Notes under the pieces: generated by a model
What the model was told of the DNA's origin: nothing
The model's database searches: none
Seen by the model: only the letters and a program-made list of their open reading frames with translations
Assembly (NCBI GenBank): GCA_035359995.1
Contig: DAORZT010000060.1
Coordinates: 1-15,594, forward strand
Length of the DNA: 15,594 nt
Origin: JAKPCT01 sp029553165
Lineage (GTDB): Bacteria > Bacillota > UBA4882 > UBA8346
Direction: 5' to 3'
Shown here: piece after piece, positions 1 to 6,722 of the stretch
Layout of the letters: each line of letters opens with the position of its first letter
Position numbering within the stretch: the stretch's first letter is position 1
Made by a program: the position numbers and the translations under genes

Positions 1-15
1 GGAGGATTAATAATA

Positions 16-924
16 TTGGAGCGAGACAATAACAATTTACAAGGACATCTTCTGGCAATAGTGACAATTGTGATCTGGGGGACAACTTTTATCGCCACTA
101 AAGTTCTACTCCGCCAACTAACCCCGACGGAAATATTGGTCTATCGATTTATCATCGCTTATCTTGCCTTGTGGATTATTTATCCTAAGTTTGTTGGTGT
201 AAAAAGGTTCCGTGACGAACTGCTTTTTTTTAGTCTGGGACTGACGGGCATAACCTTCTATTTTTTAGCCGAAATCATTGCGTTGCAATATACGCTGGCG
301 GCTAATGTCGGATTAATAATTGCAGCAGCACCGATTTTAACGGCACTGCTTGCCAATTTATTTACACATGACGAGAAGTTCAACCGTAATTTATTGGTTG
401 GTTTTTTGCTGGCAATTGTCGGTTCGTTTTTGGTGATCTTTAACGGCCGCTTTGTGTTGAAACTTAGTCCCGTTGGTGATTTGTTGGCGGTAACAGCAGC
501 TTTAGCCTGGGCAATTTATTCAATTTTACTTAAAAAAATTAACTCTAAAGGTAACTCGGCTTATAATCCGATTTTAGTAGTGAGAAGAACTTTTATTTAT
601 GGCCTGGTAACCTTAATTCCAAGCTTATTACTGTTACGGATTGGTTTTAAACCGGTTAATCTGACAAGTTGGTCATTACTGTTGAATATATTATTTTTAG
701 GGGTAATCGCTTCAGCTTTGGGATTTGTAATGTGGAACAAAGCTGTTAAAACACTCGGTGTAATTAAAAGTAATAACTATATTTACCTGGTTCCCTTGGT
801 GACAATGGTTACTTCAGTGCTTATTTTAAAAGAACCGGTCAATCTGTGGATGTTTATTGGCGGATTGTTGATCCTGGGTGGAGTGTATATTAGCGAGAAT
901 GGCTTGAAATTTACTTGGACTTAA
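16..924 (+). CDS. DMT-superfamily permease (EamA family)
   Basis: Integral membrane transporter of the drug/metabolite transporter superfamily; members export or import amino acids, nucleosides or other small metabolites, and the substrate cannot be told here. The 302-aa product is the usual family length and reads as two EamA repeats (about residues 10-145 and 155-297), giving roughly ten hydrophobic helices. Typical features are the N-terminal I-W-G-T-T-F-I-A-T-K stretch and the end of repeat 2 with L-K-E-P-V-N and G-G-x-L-I-L-G-G-V. The start is TTG at 16, chosen because a GGAGG sits at 1-5 with ten bases between, and no ATG lies near the N-terminus. Acetyltransferase genes follow on the same strand about 110 bases later, so co-transcription is possible. 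Family assignment is firm; substrate is unknown. Confidence 0.9.
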   Translation: MERDNNNLQGHLLAIVTIVIWGTTFIATKVLLRQLTPTEILVYRFIIAYLALWIIYPKFVGVKRFRDELLFFSLGLTGITFYFLAEIIALQYTLAANVGLIIAAAPILTALLANLFTHDEKFNRNLLVGFLLAIVGSFLVIFNGRFVLKLSPVGDLLAVTAALAWAIYSILLKKINSKGNSAYNPILVVRRTFIYGLVTLIPSLLLLRIGFKPVNLTSWSLLLNILFLGVIASALGFVMWNKAVKTLGVIKSNNYIYLVPLVTMVTSVLILKEPVNLWMFIGGLLILGGVYISENGLKFTWT

Positions 925-1032
925 CTGAATAATCCTTCTGAACCACCCTCCTTAAACTGGGGTTTATGGGATAACGAATCATAATCTGAATAGTTTTCTA
1001 TAAACCAACAAAATAATTGAGGAGTTTTGAAC

Positions 1033-2007
1033 ATGGATGAGAAGATTGTTATTAGGGAGATCATCAGTAACACGGAACTCGAGGAAAGTTTGGAGGTTAT
1101 TCGCAACTCTTTCTTAACAGTTGCCGAAGAACTGAACCTCACTAAAGAAAACTGTCCGACCAATCCGGCGTTTGTTGAGTTTTCTGATCTGAAGGTATTA
1201 CGTGACAAAGGGGTCTGGTTTTACGGGCTATTCGTTGATGAGGTGCAGATTGGTTTTGTGGCAGTTGAGAAAGCGAATGAGGAAGTATATTATCTTGAAA
1301 AATTAGCGGTGTTGCCCCAATACCGTCACCGTGGCTATGGGCGGAGATTGATGGACTTTGTATCGGAACAGGTGAAATCCTGGAATGGCAGAAAATTATC
1401 AATCGGAATCATCAATGAAAATGAGCGTCTGAAACGCTGGTATCAACAATATGGTTTTGTGGAGCAATCACAGAAACGGTTTCCACACTTACCGTTTACC
1501 GTTTGTTTTATGGAGAAGCTACTTGAAGAGGATTTTGCAATTCATGAGATGACTGAAGCAGATCTTAACGCAGTTAGCTCCTTTTATATTGGATTGATCG
1601 ATCATATCAAAGAACAGACTCAGGATGACTATTTTAATTATGATCGTTTATCCGAAACTGAGATTCGCAAACAGTTCCGGGAGGCATTATTGAAACCGGC
1701 GGTGAAAACATATATTGCTAAAGATGGTACCAAGCCGATAGGGTTTATCAAGGGTGAGATCCGCGATTGTTATTTGCCGTTTTCAAAAGTGAAAAAGATC
1801 GGCTATATTGAGAGTGCGTTTTTGCTGCCCGAGTACCGGCGAAAGGGTATAATGCGGCAGTTGGAGTTGAAGATGGTGGAATTTTTTAAAGGACATGGGA
1901 TAACCTATGTTGAATTGAATATAATTACCAAAAATTCTGTTGCTAAAGGTACTTGGGAGAGTCTCGGATATGTTACTTTCCGGGAACAGATGCGGAAGAA
2001 AATTTGA
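1033..2007 (+). CDS. Tandem two-domain GNAT N-acetyltransferase
   Basis: Cytoplasmic acetyl-CoA-dependent acetyltransferase made of two GNAT domains in one 324-aa chain. Domain 1 (about 5-162) carries the acetyl-CoA loop Q-Y-R-H-R-G-Y-G at residues 97-104, followed by N-E-N-E-R-L-K-R-W-Y and Y-G-F, the usual motif B. Domain 2 (about 168-322) has the weaker loop E-Y-R-R-K-G-I-M at 267-274, in which the second glycine is missing, and ends in a W-E-S-L-G-Y motif B. Domain 2 may therefore bind acetyl-CoA less well or serve as a structural partner; that is inference. The start is ATG 1033, which lies eight bases after GGAG at 1021-1024. An in-frame TTG at 1027 is too close to that site. The acceptor substrate is not visible. 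Confidence 0.88.
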   Translation: MDEKIVIREIISNTELEESLEVIRNSFLTVAEELNLTKENCPTNPAFVEFSDLKVLRDKGVWFYGLFVDEVQIGFVAVEKANEEVYYLEKLAVLPQYRHRGYGRRLMDFVSEQVKSWNGRKLSIGIINENERLKRWYQQYGFVEQSQKRFPHLPFTVCFMEKLLEEDFAIHEMTEADLNAVSSFYIGLIDHIKEQTQDDYFNYDRLSETEIRKQFREALLKPAVKTYIAKDGTKPIGFIKGEIRDCYLPFSKVKKIGYIESAFLLPEYRRKGIMRQLELKMVEFFKGHGITYVELNIITKNSVAKGTWESLGYVTFREQMRKKI

Positions 2008-2047
2008 ATGTTAATTAAAATCAATTATTTGAGGTGTGATAAGAACA

Positions 2048-2611
2048 GTGGTAATCCTTGAGACTGAGCGTTTGATAATCAGAAGATTTCGGGCTGATGA
2101 CTGGCAGGACTTTCATGAGTACATTTCAAGTCCTGCTGTTTTAGAGTATGAACCGTACTGGGATACTTCATTGGCAGCAGCGAAGAGGACAACCTCGAGG
2201 TTTGCAGATGACGACTCCTTCTGGGCGGTAGAGCTTAGAAATAGTGTCAAGTTGATTGGTCATGTCTATTTTGAACAGATTCAACCCTTGCAATTTTTAA
2301 CCTGGAATCTCGGCTATATCTTTAATCCGCAATATTATGGAAATGGATATGCAACCGAGGCCTGTAATGCAGTACTGAAGTATGGTTTTGAATATTTAGG
2401 CGTTCACCGGGTTGAGGCAAGGTGTAACCCCGATAACCATCGTTCCTGGCGGCTGATGGAACGTCTGGCAATGCGCCGTGAAGGTTATTCGCTAAAGAGT
2501 GTGACTTTTAAAAAGGATGGAAACGGGGAACCGATCTGGTGGGATGAATACCGGTACGCGCTCTTGGTTGATGAATGGGCTGGATTTGACTGTGAATGTA
2601 GTATCCAGTAG
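2048..2611 (+). CDS. RimJ/RimL-type GNAT N-acetyltransferase
   Basis: Single-domain acetyltransferase of the family that includes ribosomal-protein N-terminal acetyltransferases and many small-molecule or resistance enzymes. It opens with the family-typical L-E-T-E-R-L-I-I-R-R-F, has the acetyl-CoA loop Q-Y-Y-G-N-G-Y-A-T-E-A around residues 95-105, and continues with C-N-P-D-N-H-R-S-W-R-L-M-E-R-L, the RimJ/RimL form of motif B. At 187 aa it has the usual length. GTG 2048 is preferred as start because AGGTG at 2032-2036 lies eleven bases before it and because the protein then begins as relatives do. An earlier in-frame GTG at 2036 overlaps that ribosome binding site. The gene follows the tandem GNAT gene by 40 bases and is probably in the same transcript. 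The substrate is unknown. Confidence 0.85.
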   Translation: MVILETERLIIRRFRADDWQDFHEYISSPAVLEYEPYWDTSLAAAKRTTSRFADDDSFWAVELRNSVKLIGHVYFEQIQPLQFLTWNLGYIFNPQYYGNGYATEACNAVLKYGFEYLGVHRVEARCNPDNHRSWRLMERLAMRREGYSLKSVTFKKDGNGEPIWWDEYRYALLVDEWAGFDCECSIQ

Positions 2612-2902
2612 AAAATATTAAAAAAGAGTTATTTTGATAGGATTTGGTGTTAAAGATAGTTTGGAGTTTCAGCAAGCAGTTTTGGCGTGAAAAAAGTTTG
2701 TAATGACAATGGGTGTGGATTATCAGACGGTTGAAGCTGGATTTAAAAATCCGTATCGATTTTTTACCGGTTTTTTATATGGCGGATGGATGGGTGGCGA
2801 TTAAGAGATAGTTCAGGTGTAACTTCCGAAGAATAAATATGGATCACATATTAGATCGGTGATTCTCTTTTGAGTTTGAAATGAAAAACCGCTATATAAA
2901 TT
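2612..2902. other. Gene-poor stretch, possibly decayed coding DNA
   Basis: No convincing gene is seen between the RimJ/RimL-like gene and the hairpin at 2903-2946. The longest suggestive frame is a 33-codon ATG frame at 2703-2804 (+) with an aromatic and glycine-rich end but no good ribosome binding site. A second coding-like run from about 2643 ends in TGA near 2690. These could be pieces of an eroded gene. No promoter was clear enough to report. Confidence 0.35.
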
Positions 2903-2946
2903 AAAGTCGCCGGATGAAGGCTAATGCCGTTTCAACCGGCGACTTT
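2903..2946. terminator. Inverted repeat, likely bidirectional terminator
   Basis: Perfect 11-base arms AAAGTCGCCGG (2903-2913) and CCGGCGACTTT (2936-2946) enclose a 22-base loop. The hairpin lies between the end of the + strand GNAT cluster and the end of the minus-strand XRE gene, the expected place for a shared terminator. The U-tract is short on both strands (only the last three T of the arm on +), so termination is inferred from position and stem strength. The loop is long for an intrinsic terminator. Confidence 0.5.
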
Positions 2947-2981
2947 GTGCTCAGTTATTTCAGTTCTTCCGAAACCTTACT

Positions 2982-3281
2982 TTACGATTTTCCTTTTTTC
3001 TTTTTCTTTTCCAATAAAAACTCAATAAAATTATGTGCTTCTGCCTGAATATCTTTAGGAAGCTTTTCTAAAGCGTAATAACGTTTGTCAGTTAAACCAA
3101 GCAAATAATCGGTTGAAACCTCGAAAAAGATTGCCAGCTTTTTAATTGACTCAATGTCTGGTTCATTAATGCCATTCTCATACCTTGAATAAGTCTGTTG
3201 AGTTACTCCAAGATATTCAGCAACATGTTCCTGTTTGAGTTCCTTTTCTTCTCGCAGTAATTTAAGACGTTCTGCAAACAT
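2982..3281 (-). CDS. XRE-family helix-turn-helix transcriptional regulator
   Basis: Small DNA-binding repressor-type protein of 99 aa. The Cro/C1 helix-turn-helix fills residues 1-62: F-A-E-R-L-K-L-L-R-E-E-K, then the recognition helix region L-G-V-T-Q-Q-T-Y-S-R-Y-E-N-G, followed by the P-x-x-x-x-I-K-K-L-A and F-E-V-S-T-D-Y-L-L-G segments typical of the family. The rest is an amphipathic helix ending in a run of lysines, perhaps for dimerisation. ATG 3281 is chosen because a GGAG lies nine bases upstream; in-frame TTG 3302 and ATG 3296 lie on or before that site. It is divergent from the zinc-ribbon gene at 3447, and a palindrome sits between the two, so it probably controls itself and the + strand genes. 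Target and inducer are unknown. Confidence 0.9.
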   Translation of the reverse strand: MFAERLKLLREEKELKQEHVAEYLGVTQQTYSRYENGINEPDIESIKKLAIFFEVSTDYLLGLTDKRYYALEKLPKDIQAEAHNFIEFLLEKKKKKGKS

Positions 3282-3333
3282 AATTTCTGTCTCCATACTC
3301 AATAAAGTATAATTGGAAACATAATACTATTTT

Positions 3334-3351
3334 TTTATTGAAAGCAATAAA
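3334..3351. promoter_or_regulatory. Palindrome, candidate XRE operator
   Basis: TTTATTG (3334-3340) and CAATAAA (3345-3351) form a perfect inverted repeat around AAAG. It lies 53 bases upstream of the XRE start, overlapping a weak -35-like TTGCTT on the minus strand whose -10-like TATTAT is at 3321-3326 (15-base spacing). Symmetric sites of this size are usual for dimeric XRE repressors. Binding by the neighbouring regulator is inference, and AT-rich DNA gives such repeats by chance. Confidence 0.4.
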
Positions 3352-3378
3352 CTATACATATTAAAAGTGTAAAAAACA

Positions 3379-3407
3379 TTGACTAACACATAAACAGGGT
3401 ATAATAT
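3379..3407 (+). promoter_or_regulatory. Sigma-A-like promoter for the zinc-ribbon gene
   Basis: TTGACT (3379-3384) is followed by TATAAT (3400-3405, spacing 15) or by the overlapping TAATAT (3402-3407, spacing 17). Transcription would start near 3413 and give a leader of about 35 bases before the start codon at 3447. The site faces away from the XRE gene and lies 28 bases from the palindrome at 3334-3351. Confidence 0.65.
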
Positions 3408-3446
3408 AACTATTGATGCCAAAGTATTCCAAAGGAGGTCATAATT

Positions 3447-3617
3447 ATGGAATGTTCGTTATGTAATAGACCAAATCAAGTTGAGCATAACTATTGTTTT
3501 AATTGCGGGGAGCCGTTGACTAAAGAAGCGAAGCAGGCTAAGTTACGGTCACGTATGCCTTTTTGGTGTTGGATGGAGTTAAAAAAGCGAGGGTTAAATA
3601 ACGGAGGAATATTGTAA
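3447..3617 (+). CDS. Small zinc-ribbon protein, 56 aa
   Basis: A short gene with the best ribosome binding site of the window: AAAGGAGG at 3431-3438, eight bases before ATG 3447. The product has two C-x-x-C pairs, Cys3/Cys6 and Cys17/Cys20, the second in Y-C-F-N-C-G-E-P-L, which is the knuckle pattern of small zinc-ribbon domains. After residue 25 it becomes basic, with a W-C-W element at 40-42 and K/R-rich flanks. By pattern it should bind one zinc ion; the function (nucleic-acid or protein contact) is not known. It has its own strong promoter, is divergent from the XRE regulator, and precedes the CPBP gene by 94 bases. TAA at 3615-3617 closes it. The gene is well supported although it is short. 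Confidence 0.75.
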   Translation: MECSLCNRPNQVEHNYCFNCGEPLTKEAKQAKLRSRMPFWCWMELKKRGLNNGGIL

Positions 3618-3711
3618 ACCATGTGGAATTAATTAGCAATGGAAAATAATATTGCTTTATGATGAAGGATATTAAACTTATTAGAAATGTTAACAAGGAA
3701 GGAACAAGGAA

Positions 3712-4434
3712 ATGGAGACAAACACAGAGTTGAAAAGGCTTGGATTTTTTGGGTCTTTTGCGATTTATATTCCTGCGGCAATATTAATGTATTGTTTGAC
3801 AAAGTATTTAATTCCCTATCTTAGTAATCTAACCGGACAAGAAACGATATTATTCTGGTTTATTGTTGCCGGATTGGGGATTTTTTTGCCATTAATAGTA
3901 ACAGGATTATTAATTTTAAAATCTGAAGGATACAGAATATCAAAAAATACATTGAATGAGCGATTGAGATTTAGAAAAGTTACCATGCGAGATATTTTAT
4001 GGAGTGTTATTGGATTAATTTTAGTTGGACTATTTAGCGGGTTGATCATGAAAAGTTTGGAGTTGTTGGTAGGGAAATTTAACCATTCTCCGGCATTTAT
4101 GTCATTTGAACCCTTGACAAAAGGAAGATATTGGTTACTGTTAGTTTGGTTACCATATTGGTTTTTGAATATATTTGGAGAAGAATTTTTGTGGCGGGGT
4201 GTAATGTTACCACGACAAGAAATTGCTTTTGGTAAATATACTTGGCTGATTCATGGTTTTGGATGGGGATTGTTTCATGTTGCTTTTGGGTGGCAATTGT
4301 TAATTACTTTGATTCCTTTGATTTTTATTCAATCATACCTTGTTCAAAAAACTAAGAATTCGTGGGTCGGAGTAATAATGCACGGAGGATTAAATGGGCC
4401 AAGTTTTCTCGCAATTTGCTTTGGACTAATTTGA
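3712..4434 (+). CDS. CPBP-family intramembrane metalloprotease homologue
   Basis: Polytopic membrane protein of 240 aa with about six to seven hydrophobic segments, belonging to the CPBP (Abi, CAAX protease and bacteriocin-processing) family. The family motifs are in the C-terminal half: E-E-F-L-W-R with Glu157, Glu158 and Arg162; W-G-L-F-H with His189; and H-G-G-L-N with His224 and Asn228. All expected catalytic or metal-binding residues are present, so it may be an active protease. Family members process prenylated proteins or peptides, or give bacteriocin self-immunity; the substrate here is unknown. AAGGAAGGA at 3695-3703 lies eight bases before ATG 3712. It lies between the zinc-ribbon gene and a 354-aa unknown gene, 41 bases before the latter, probably in one transcript under the XRE-adjacent promoter. 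Its codons are more AT-rich than those of the exporter genes downstream. Confidence 0.85.
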   Translation: METNTELKRLGFFGSFAIYIPAAILMYCLTKYLIPYLSNLTGQETILFWFIVAGLGIFLPLIVTGLLILKSEGYRISKNTLNERLRFRKVTMRDILWSVIGLILVGLFSGLIMKSLELLVGKFNHSPAFMSFEPLTKGRYWLLLVWLPYWFLNIFGEEFLWRGVMLPRQEIAFGKYTWLIHGFGWGLFHVAFGWQLLITLIPLIFIQSYLVQKTKNSWVGVIMHGGLNGPSFLAICFGLI

Positions 4435-4475
4435 AATAGCGGATTTAGAAAGAATTGGATAAGAGGGTTTATTAA

Positions 4476-5540
4476 GTGGATTGGAGATATGATTATCAAT
4501 TAGATGTAATGACGCGTGCCGAGCATTGGCTGTTAAATGAAGATATGCGGCAAAAATGTGAACTTTTCAGAATTGCCTTGCAAAAGATCGAAGCCCAAGT
4601 TGGCAGAGAAGAAGTTGAGGCGTTTCTTAAAAGAGGATCTCCCCAACTATATGATCTGGTGAAATGGGTCAAAGACAAAAGCGGTGATTTTCATCAGGAC
4701 GAGCTTCAAGCGCGACTGATTGATCATTTCGCTAATAATCCCAACATCAAGAAAGAAGATCGGAATTATTTTATAAAACAAAGTCTGGATATTACCAATC
4801 ATCCTGATAATATTAGGGCAATATTCGAAAATTTCTCTGAAGAAGCAAACGCTTACATTGATAAAGTCAATTATAACCGGTATTCTCAATATTTTAAAAT
4901 ACTTCATTCTGAAGAATTAAACGATCCCCAATTTATCAAGAATACAATTGCCCAGGCAACCGAGGATATTGGTATTGAAAGATCACCGGCTAAAAGATCT
5001 AGAAAGATTCTTTTTTTAGCAGAAAATAACCCTTCACAATTCAACAAGTGTTATCAGGAAATGGATTTAACCCAAGATCAAAAAGAAGCCTGTGAACTGG
5101 TCGAAAGAGTGGCAGCAATTTTACCTCCCATTCGGGAATTGTCCAACTCTAAATATGATCAGGCTACAATTGCAGCCCTCTTAGGTGAATTGGCTGATTC
5201 AGATCCAAAAGCATTTAATTTTTGTCAGTTCAATGCTAAGATTTTGGGACTCGATGAAAAAATAATGAATTTAGTTAAGATACCGGATTCGGCTCAATAT
5301 TACAATAAAGAGCGAGTCTTCAAATGCAGATTGATACTCGCTTATAACCTGAATCAGGATCCGAAGTATTTGGCAGAGGTTGCTAAAACGCTTAATAGGG
5401 AAGATTCGAAGGTTACTAAAAAGTGTATTCCGGAGTTACCCGAAAAAATTTTAAATGCGTATGTTAGGGCTTTAAAAGTAAATAGAAATATGAATACCCA
5501 AAAACATTCAAAGAAAGGCAGTAGTGAAATAGGTAGTTAA
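4476..5540 (+). CDS. Unrecognised 354-aa helical protein
   Basis: I do not recognise this family. The product is soluble, charged and mostly helical by composition, with no signal peptide or membrane segment. It begins with an acidic/aromatic segment (D-W-R-Y-D-Y), has several short amphipathic stretches that could be helical repeats, and ends in a basic tail (residues about 325-354, rich in Lys, Arg, Asn and Ser). A central part around 180-290 contains E-x-x-P-S-Q-F-N-K-C and a later C-Q-F-N element; no catalytic motif stands out. GTG 4476 is used as start because AAGAGGG at 4461-4467 lies eight bases upstream. It follows the CPBP gene closely on the same strand, which suggests a shared transcript. 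It could be a regulator, an adaptor or an accessory-region protein; nothing in the sequence decides this. Confidence 0.75.
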   Translation: MDWRYDYQLDVMTRAEHWLLNEDMRQKCELFRIALQKIEAQVGREEVEAFLKRGSPQLYDLVKWVKDKSGDFHQDELQARLIDHFANNPNIKKEDRNYFIKQSLDITNHPDNIRAIFENFSEEANAYIDKVNYNRYSQYFKILHSEELNDPQFIKNTIAQATEDIGIERSPAKRSRKILFLAENNPSQFNKCYQEMDLTQDQKEACELVERVAAILPPIRELSNSKYDQATIAALLGELADSDPKAFNFCQFNAKILGLDEKIMNLVKIPDSAQYYNKERVFKCRLILAYNLNQDPKYLAEVAKTLNREDSKVTKKCIPELPEKILNAYVRALKVNRNMNTQKHSKKGSSEIGS

Positions 5541-5826
5541 GTTATTTATAAACAAATCTATTCAACAAAGAATATGAAACCCGAATACCGGGAGCGATTT
5601 GAGGCGGTTGAATGGTGAGTAAAACCCAATTAATGTTTTTTTAAATCTACCGATAAATATAATGGAGTCTGTATAAGAAAATACCATAAGATTTTTCTGA
5701 ATGAGGGGCGCAACATTTTGATTTGTAAGGACTAAAATCAGTCTTTTTCTGTTTGTTTGATTTTCTTTCTTTAACTATCTAAATATTAACAAGCTTGCTA
5801 TTATAGTAGTGGTGTAGATGTGTAAT
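5541..5826. other. Intergenic stretch with no clear gene
   Basis: About 290 bases of AT-rich DNA. A 14-codon ATG frame at 5574-5618 is coding-like in composition but too short to call. A weak terminator lies at 5727-5748. The nonamer GGAGTCTGT occurs at 5664-5672 and again at 5834-5842 as the ribosome binding site of the next gene, possibly a remnant leader or chance. TTGATT near 5757 with TAAATA 17 bases on is a possible but poor promoter. Confidence 0.35.
5727..5748 (+). terminator. Weak intrinsic terminator
   Basis: AAGGACT (5727-5733) pairs with AGTCTTT (5740-5746) with one G-U pair and a six-base loop, and the second arm runs into TTTTT and further T-rich sequence. It would end the transcript from the zinc-ribbon / CPBP / 354-aa genes. 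The stem is short, so efficiency may be low. Confidence 0.45.
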
Positions 5827-5846
5827 TAAAAAAGGAGTCTGTCCGG

Positions 5847-6245
5847 ATGGAAACGAACAAAAGTAATGCTTTGCAGTTTTATGAATCCCCTAAGAAAAAT
5901 ATAATCATTGGTGAAGGAGTCGGAAAGGTTACTGCGGATGATGTCAGATGGCTGATTGAGGAAGTAAAACGCCGCGGGAGATCTATTGGTGGCAAATGGG
6001 CTTGGATTGCGATAATCAGTCGAATGGATCCAATCATTGACCCTGAGTGTCAAAAGCTCTTTGTGGAGTTGCATCAACAACTGGAAGCGGAAGGGTGTGT
6101 GGCGCTTGCTTATGTAGTAGGCGAAACTGTAACCATCAAGGTTCAGGCCCAGCGCCACCGGGTGCAGGCCCGTGACAAGTTTGTCGCCGGGTATTTTCGA
6201 ACTAAGGAAGAAGCATTGGAGTGGTTAACTGGACTTGGTTTCTAA
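5847..6245 (+). CDS. SpoIIAA/STAS-like small protein
   Basis: Soluble 132-aa protein whose pattern of strands and helices resembles the SpoIIAA-like (STAS/SEC14-type) fold: a beta strand around I-I-I-G-E-G, a helix D-D-V-R-W-L-I-E-E-V-K, a strand W-A-W-I-A-I-I-S, a D-P-E-C-x-K-L-F helix, a strand C-V-A-L-A-Y-V-V-G, and a final helix with T-K-E-E-A-L-E-W-L. The end (F-x-T-K-E-E-A-L-E-W-L) is frequent in these proteins. Such domains bind nucleotides, lipids or partner proteins in regulation; no specific role can be given. ATG 5847 has AAAGGAG nine bases upstream (5831-5837). The gene converges with the minus-strand 105-aa gene, and their ends overlap by four bases. Family assignment is by fold-like pattern only. 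Confidence 0.7.
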   Translation: METNKSNALQFYESPKKNIIIGEGVGKVTADDVRWLIEEVKRRGRSIGGKWAWIAIISRMDPIIDPECQKLFVELHQQLEAEGCVALAYVVGETVTIKVQAQRHRVQARDKFVAGYFRTKEEALEWLTGLGF

Positions 6246-6559
6246 ATGGTCTTTATTCTTAAAATCACTAACAGACAGGAAGCTTTTTTAGGCTTCCTGT
6301 CTGTTCTATAAAGATTAAACAAGAACGTCTCGCCGGTGATTGTCCCCTTGGTCATTAAATGGTCGAGGACCTTGTCAAATAGAGAACGAAAGATTGTTGG
6401 TTCGAGTTCAGCGGTATTAAATGCATTTTGCCACAATTCACTCAGGTGATTTTTCAGGGCTTCACTTTCCATTTTAAAGAGCCGTTCACAGTTGTCAGCG
6501 ACAAAGATAAAATCTTTCAAGATTTCATTTGCAAATTGAAAACTGTTTTTTACTGCCAT
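6242..6559 (-). CDS. Unrecognised 105-aa helical protein
   Basis: Small soluble protein, helical through residues 1-80 (N-S-F-Q-F-A-N-E-I-L-K-D-F onward), with a spacing of hydrophobic residues like a two-helix hairpin or phasin-like fold. I do not recognise a family. ATG 6559 is used because AAAGGA lies nine bases upstream; an in-frame TTG at 6577 lies before that site. The last 20 or so codons run straight through a 14-base-pair hairpin (6270-6305) and read as a basic, low-similarity tail, so an older stop codon may have been lost. The stop overlaps the end of the convergent + strand gene by four bases. A TATAAT-like promoter is about 60 bases upstream of the start. Confidence 0.6.
   Translation of the reverse strand: MAVKNSFQFANEILKDFIFVADNCERLFKMESEALKNHLSELWQNAFNTAELEPTIFRSLFDKVLDHLMTKGTITGETFLFNLYRTDRKPKKASCLLVILRIKTI
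6270..6305. terminator. Strong 14-bp hairpin between convergent genes
   Basis: AACAGACAGGAAGC (6270-6283) and GCTTCCTGTCTGTT (6292-6305) are perfectly complementary around an eight-base loop that holds six T. It lies just past the + strand gene ending at 6245 and inside the 3' end of the minus-strand gene. No good U-tract follows on either strand, so termination is likely from position and stem but not certain. Confidence 0.5.
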
Positions 6560-6616
6560 GATGATTGGTCCTTTCAAAGAGATTACTTATTATTGATTTA
6601 TGTTATAAACAATAGT

Positions 6617-6646
6617 ATTATATAATAATTGTTTTTTTAATTTAAA
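6617..6646 (-). promoter_or_regulatory. Candidate promoter for the 105-aa gene
   Basis: On the minus strand TTTAAA (6646-6641) is followed after 18 bases by TATAAT (6622-6617). The -10 is perfect and the -35 poor. It gives a leader of about 50 bases to the ATG at 6559. The region is very AT-rich, so chance matches are likely. Confidence 0.4.
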
Positions 6647-6676
6647 GTACTTTTTGTTTTTTATTGTAAATTAATT

Positions 6677-6685
6677 TGTTATAAT
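6677..6685 (+). promoter_or_regulatory. Extended -10 promoter for ABC permease 1
   Basis: TG-T-TATAAT at 6677-6685 is an extended -10 element with a perfect hexamer, about 37 bases before ATG 6723. No good -35 is seen, which extended -10 promoters can tolerate. Divergent from the minus-strand promoter at 6617-6646. Confidence 0.5.
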
Positions 6686-6722
6686 TAACTTTGTCCAAAT
6701 TAATAAAAGGCGATGTTTGACA

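Noticed and set aside
921..1208. Minus-strand frame of 95 codons
   Set aside because: It runs over the start of the tandem GNAT gene, has no ribosome binding site and reads as low-complexity serine/phenylalanine sequence.
3447..5540. Toxin-antitoxin or phage-defence system around the XRE gene
   Set aside because: No known toxin, nuclease, NTPase or effector motif was seen in the neighbouring proteins; CPBP and XRE genes alone are too common to claim it.
5664..5842. Nonamer GGAGTCTGT occurring twice as a possible direct repeat
   Set aside because: Nine bases in AT/GT-rich intergenic DNA can recur by chance, flanks do not match, and the second copy is simply a ribosome binding site.
5826..6158. 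Minus-strand frame of 110 codons
   Set aside because: It is antisense to the SpoIIAA-like gene, which has the better ribosome binding site and regular fold pattern.
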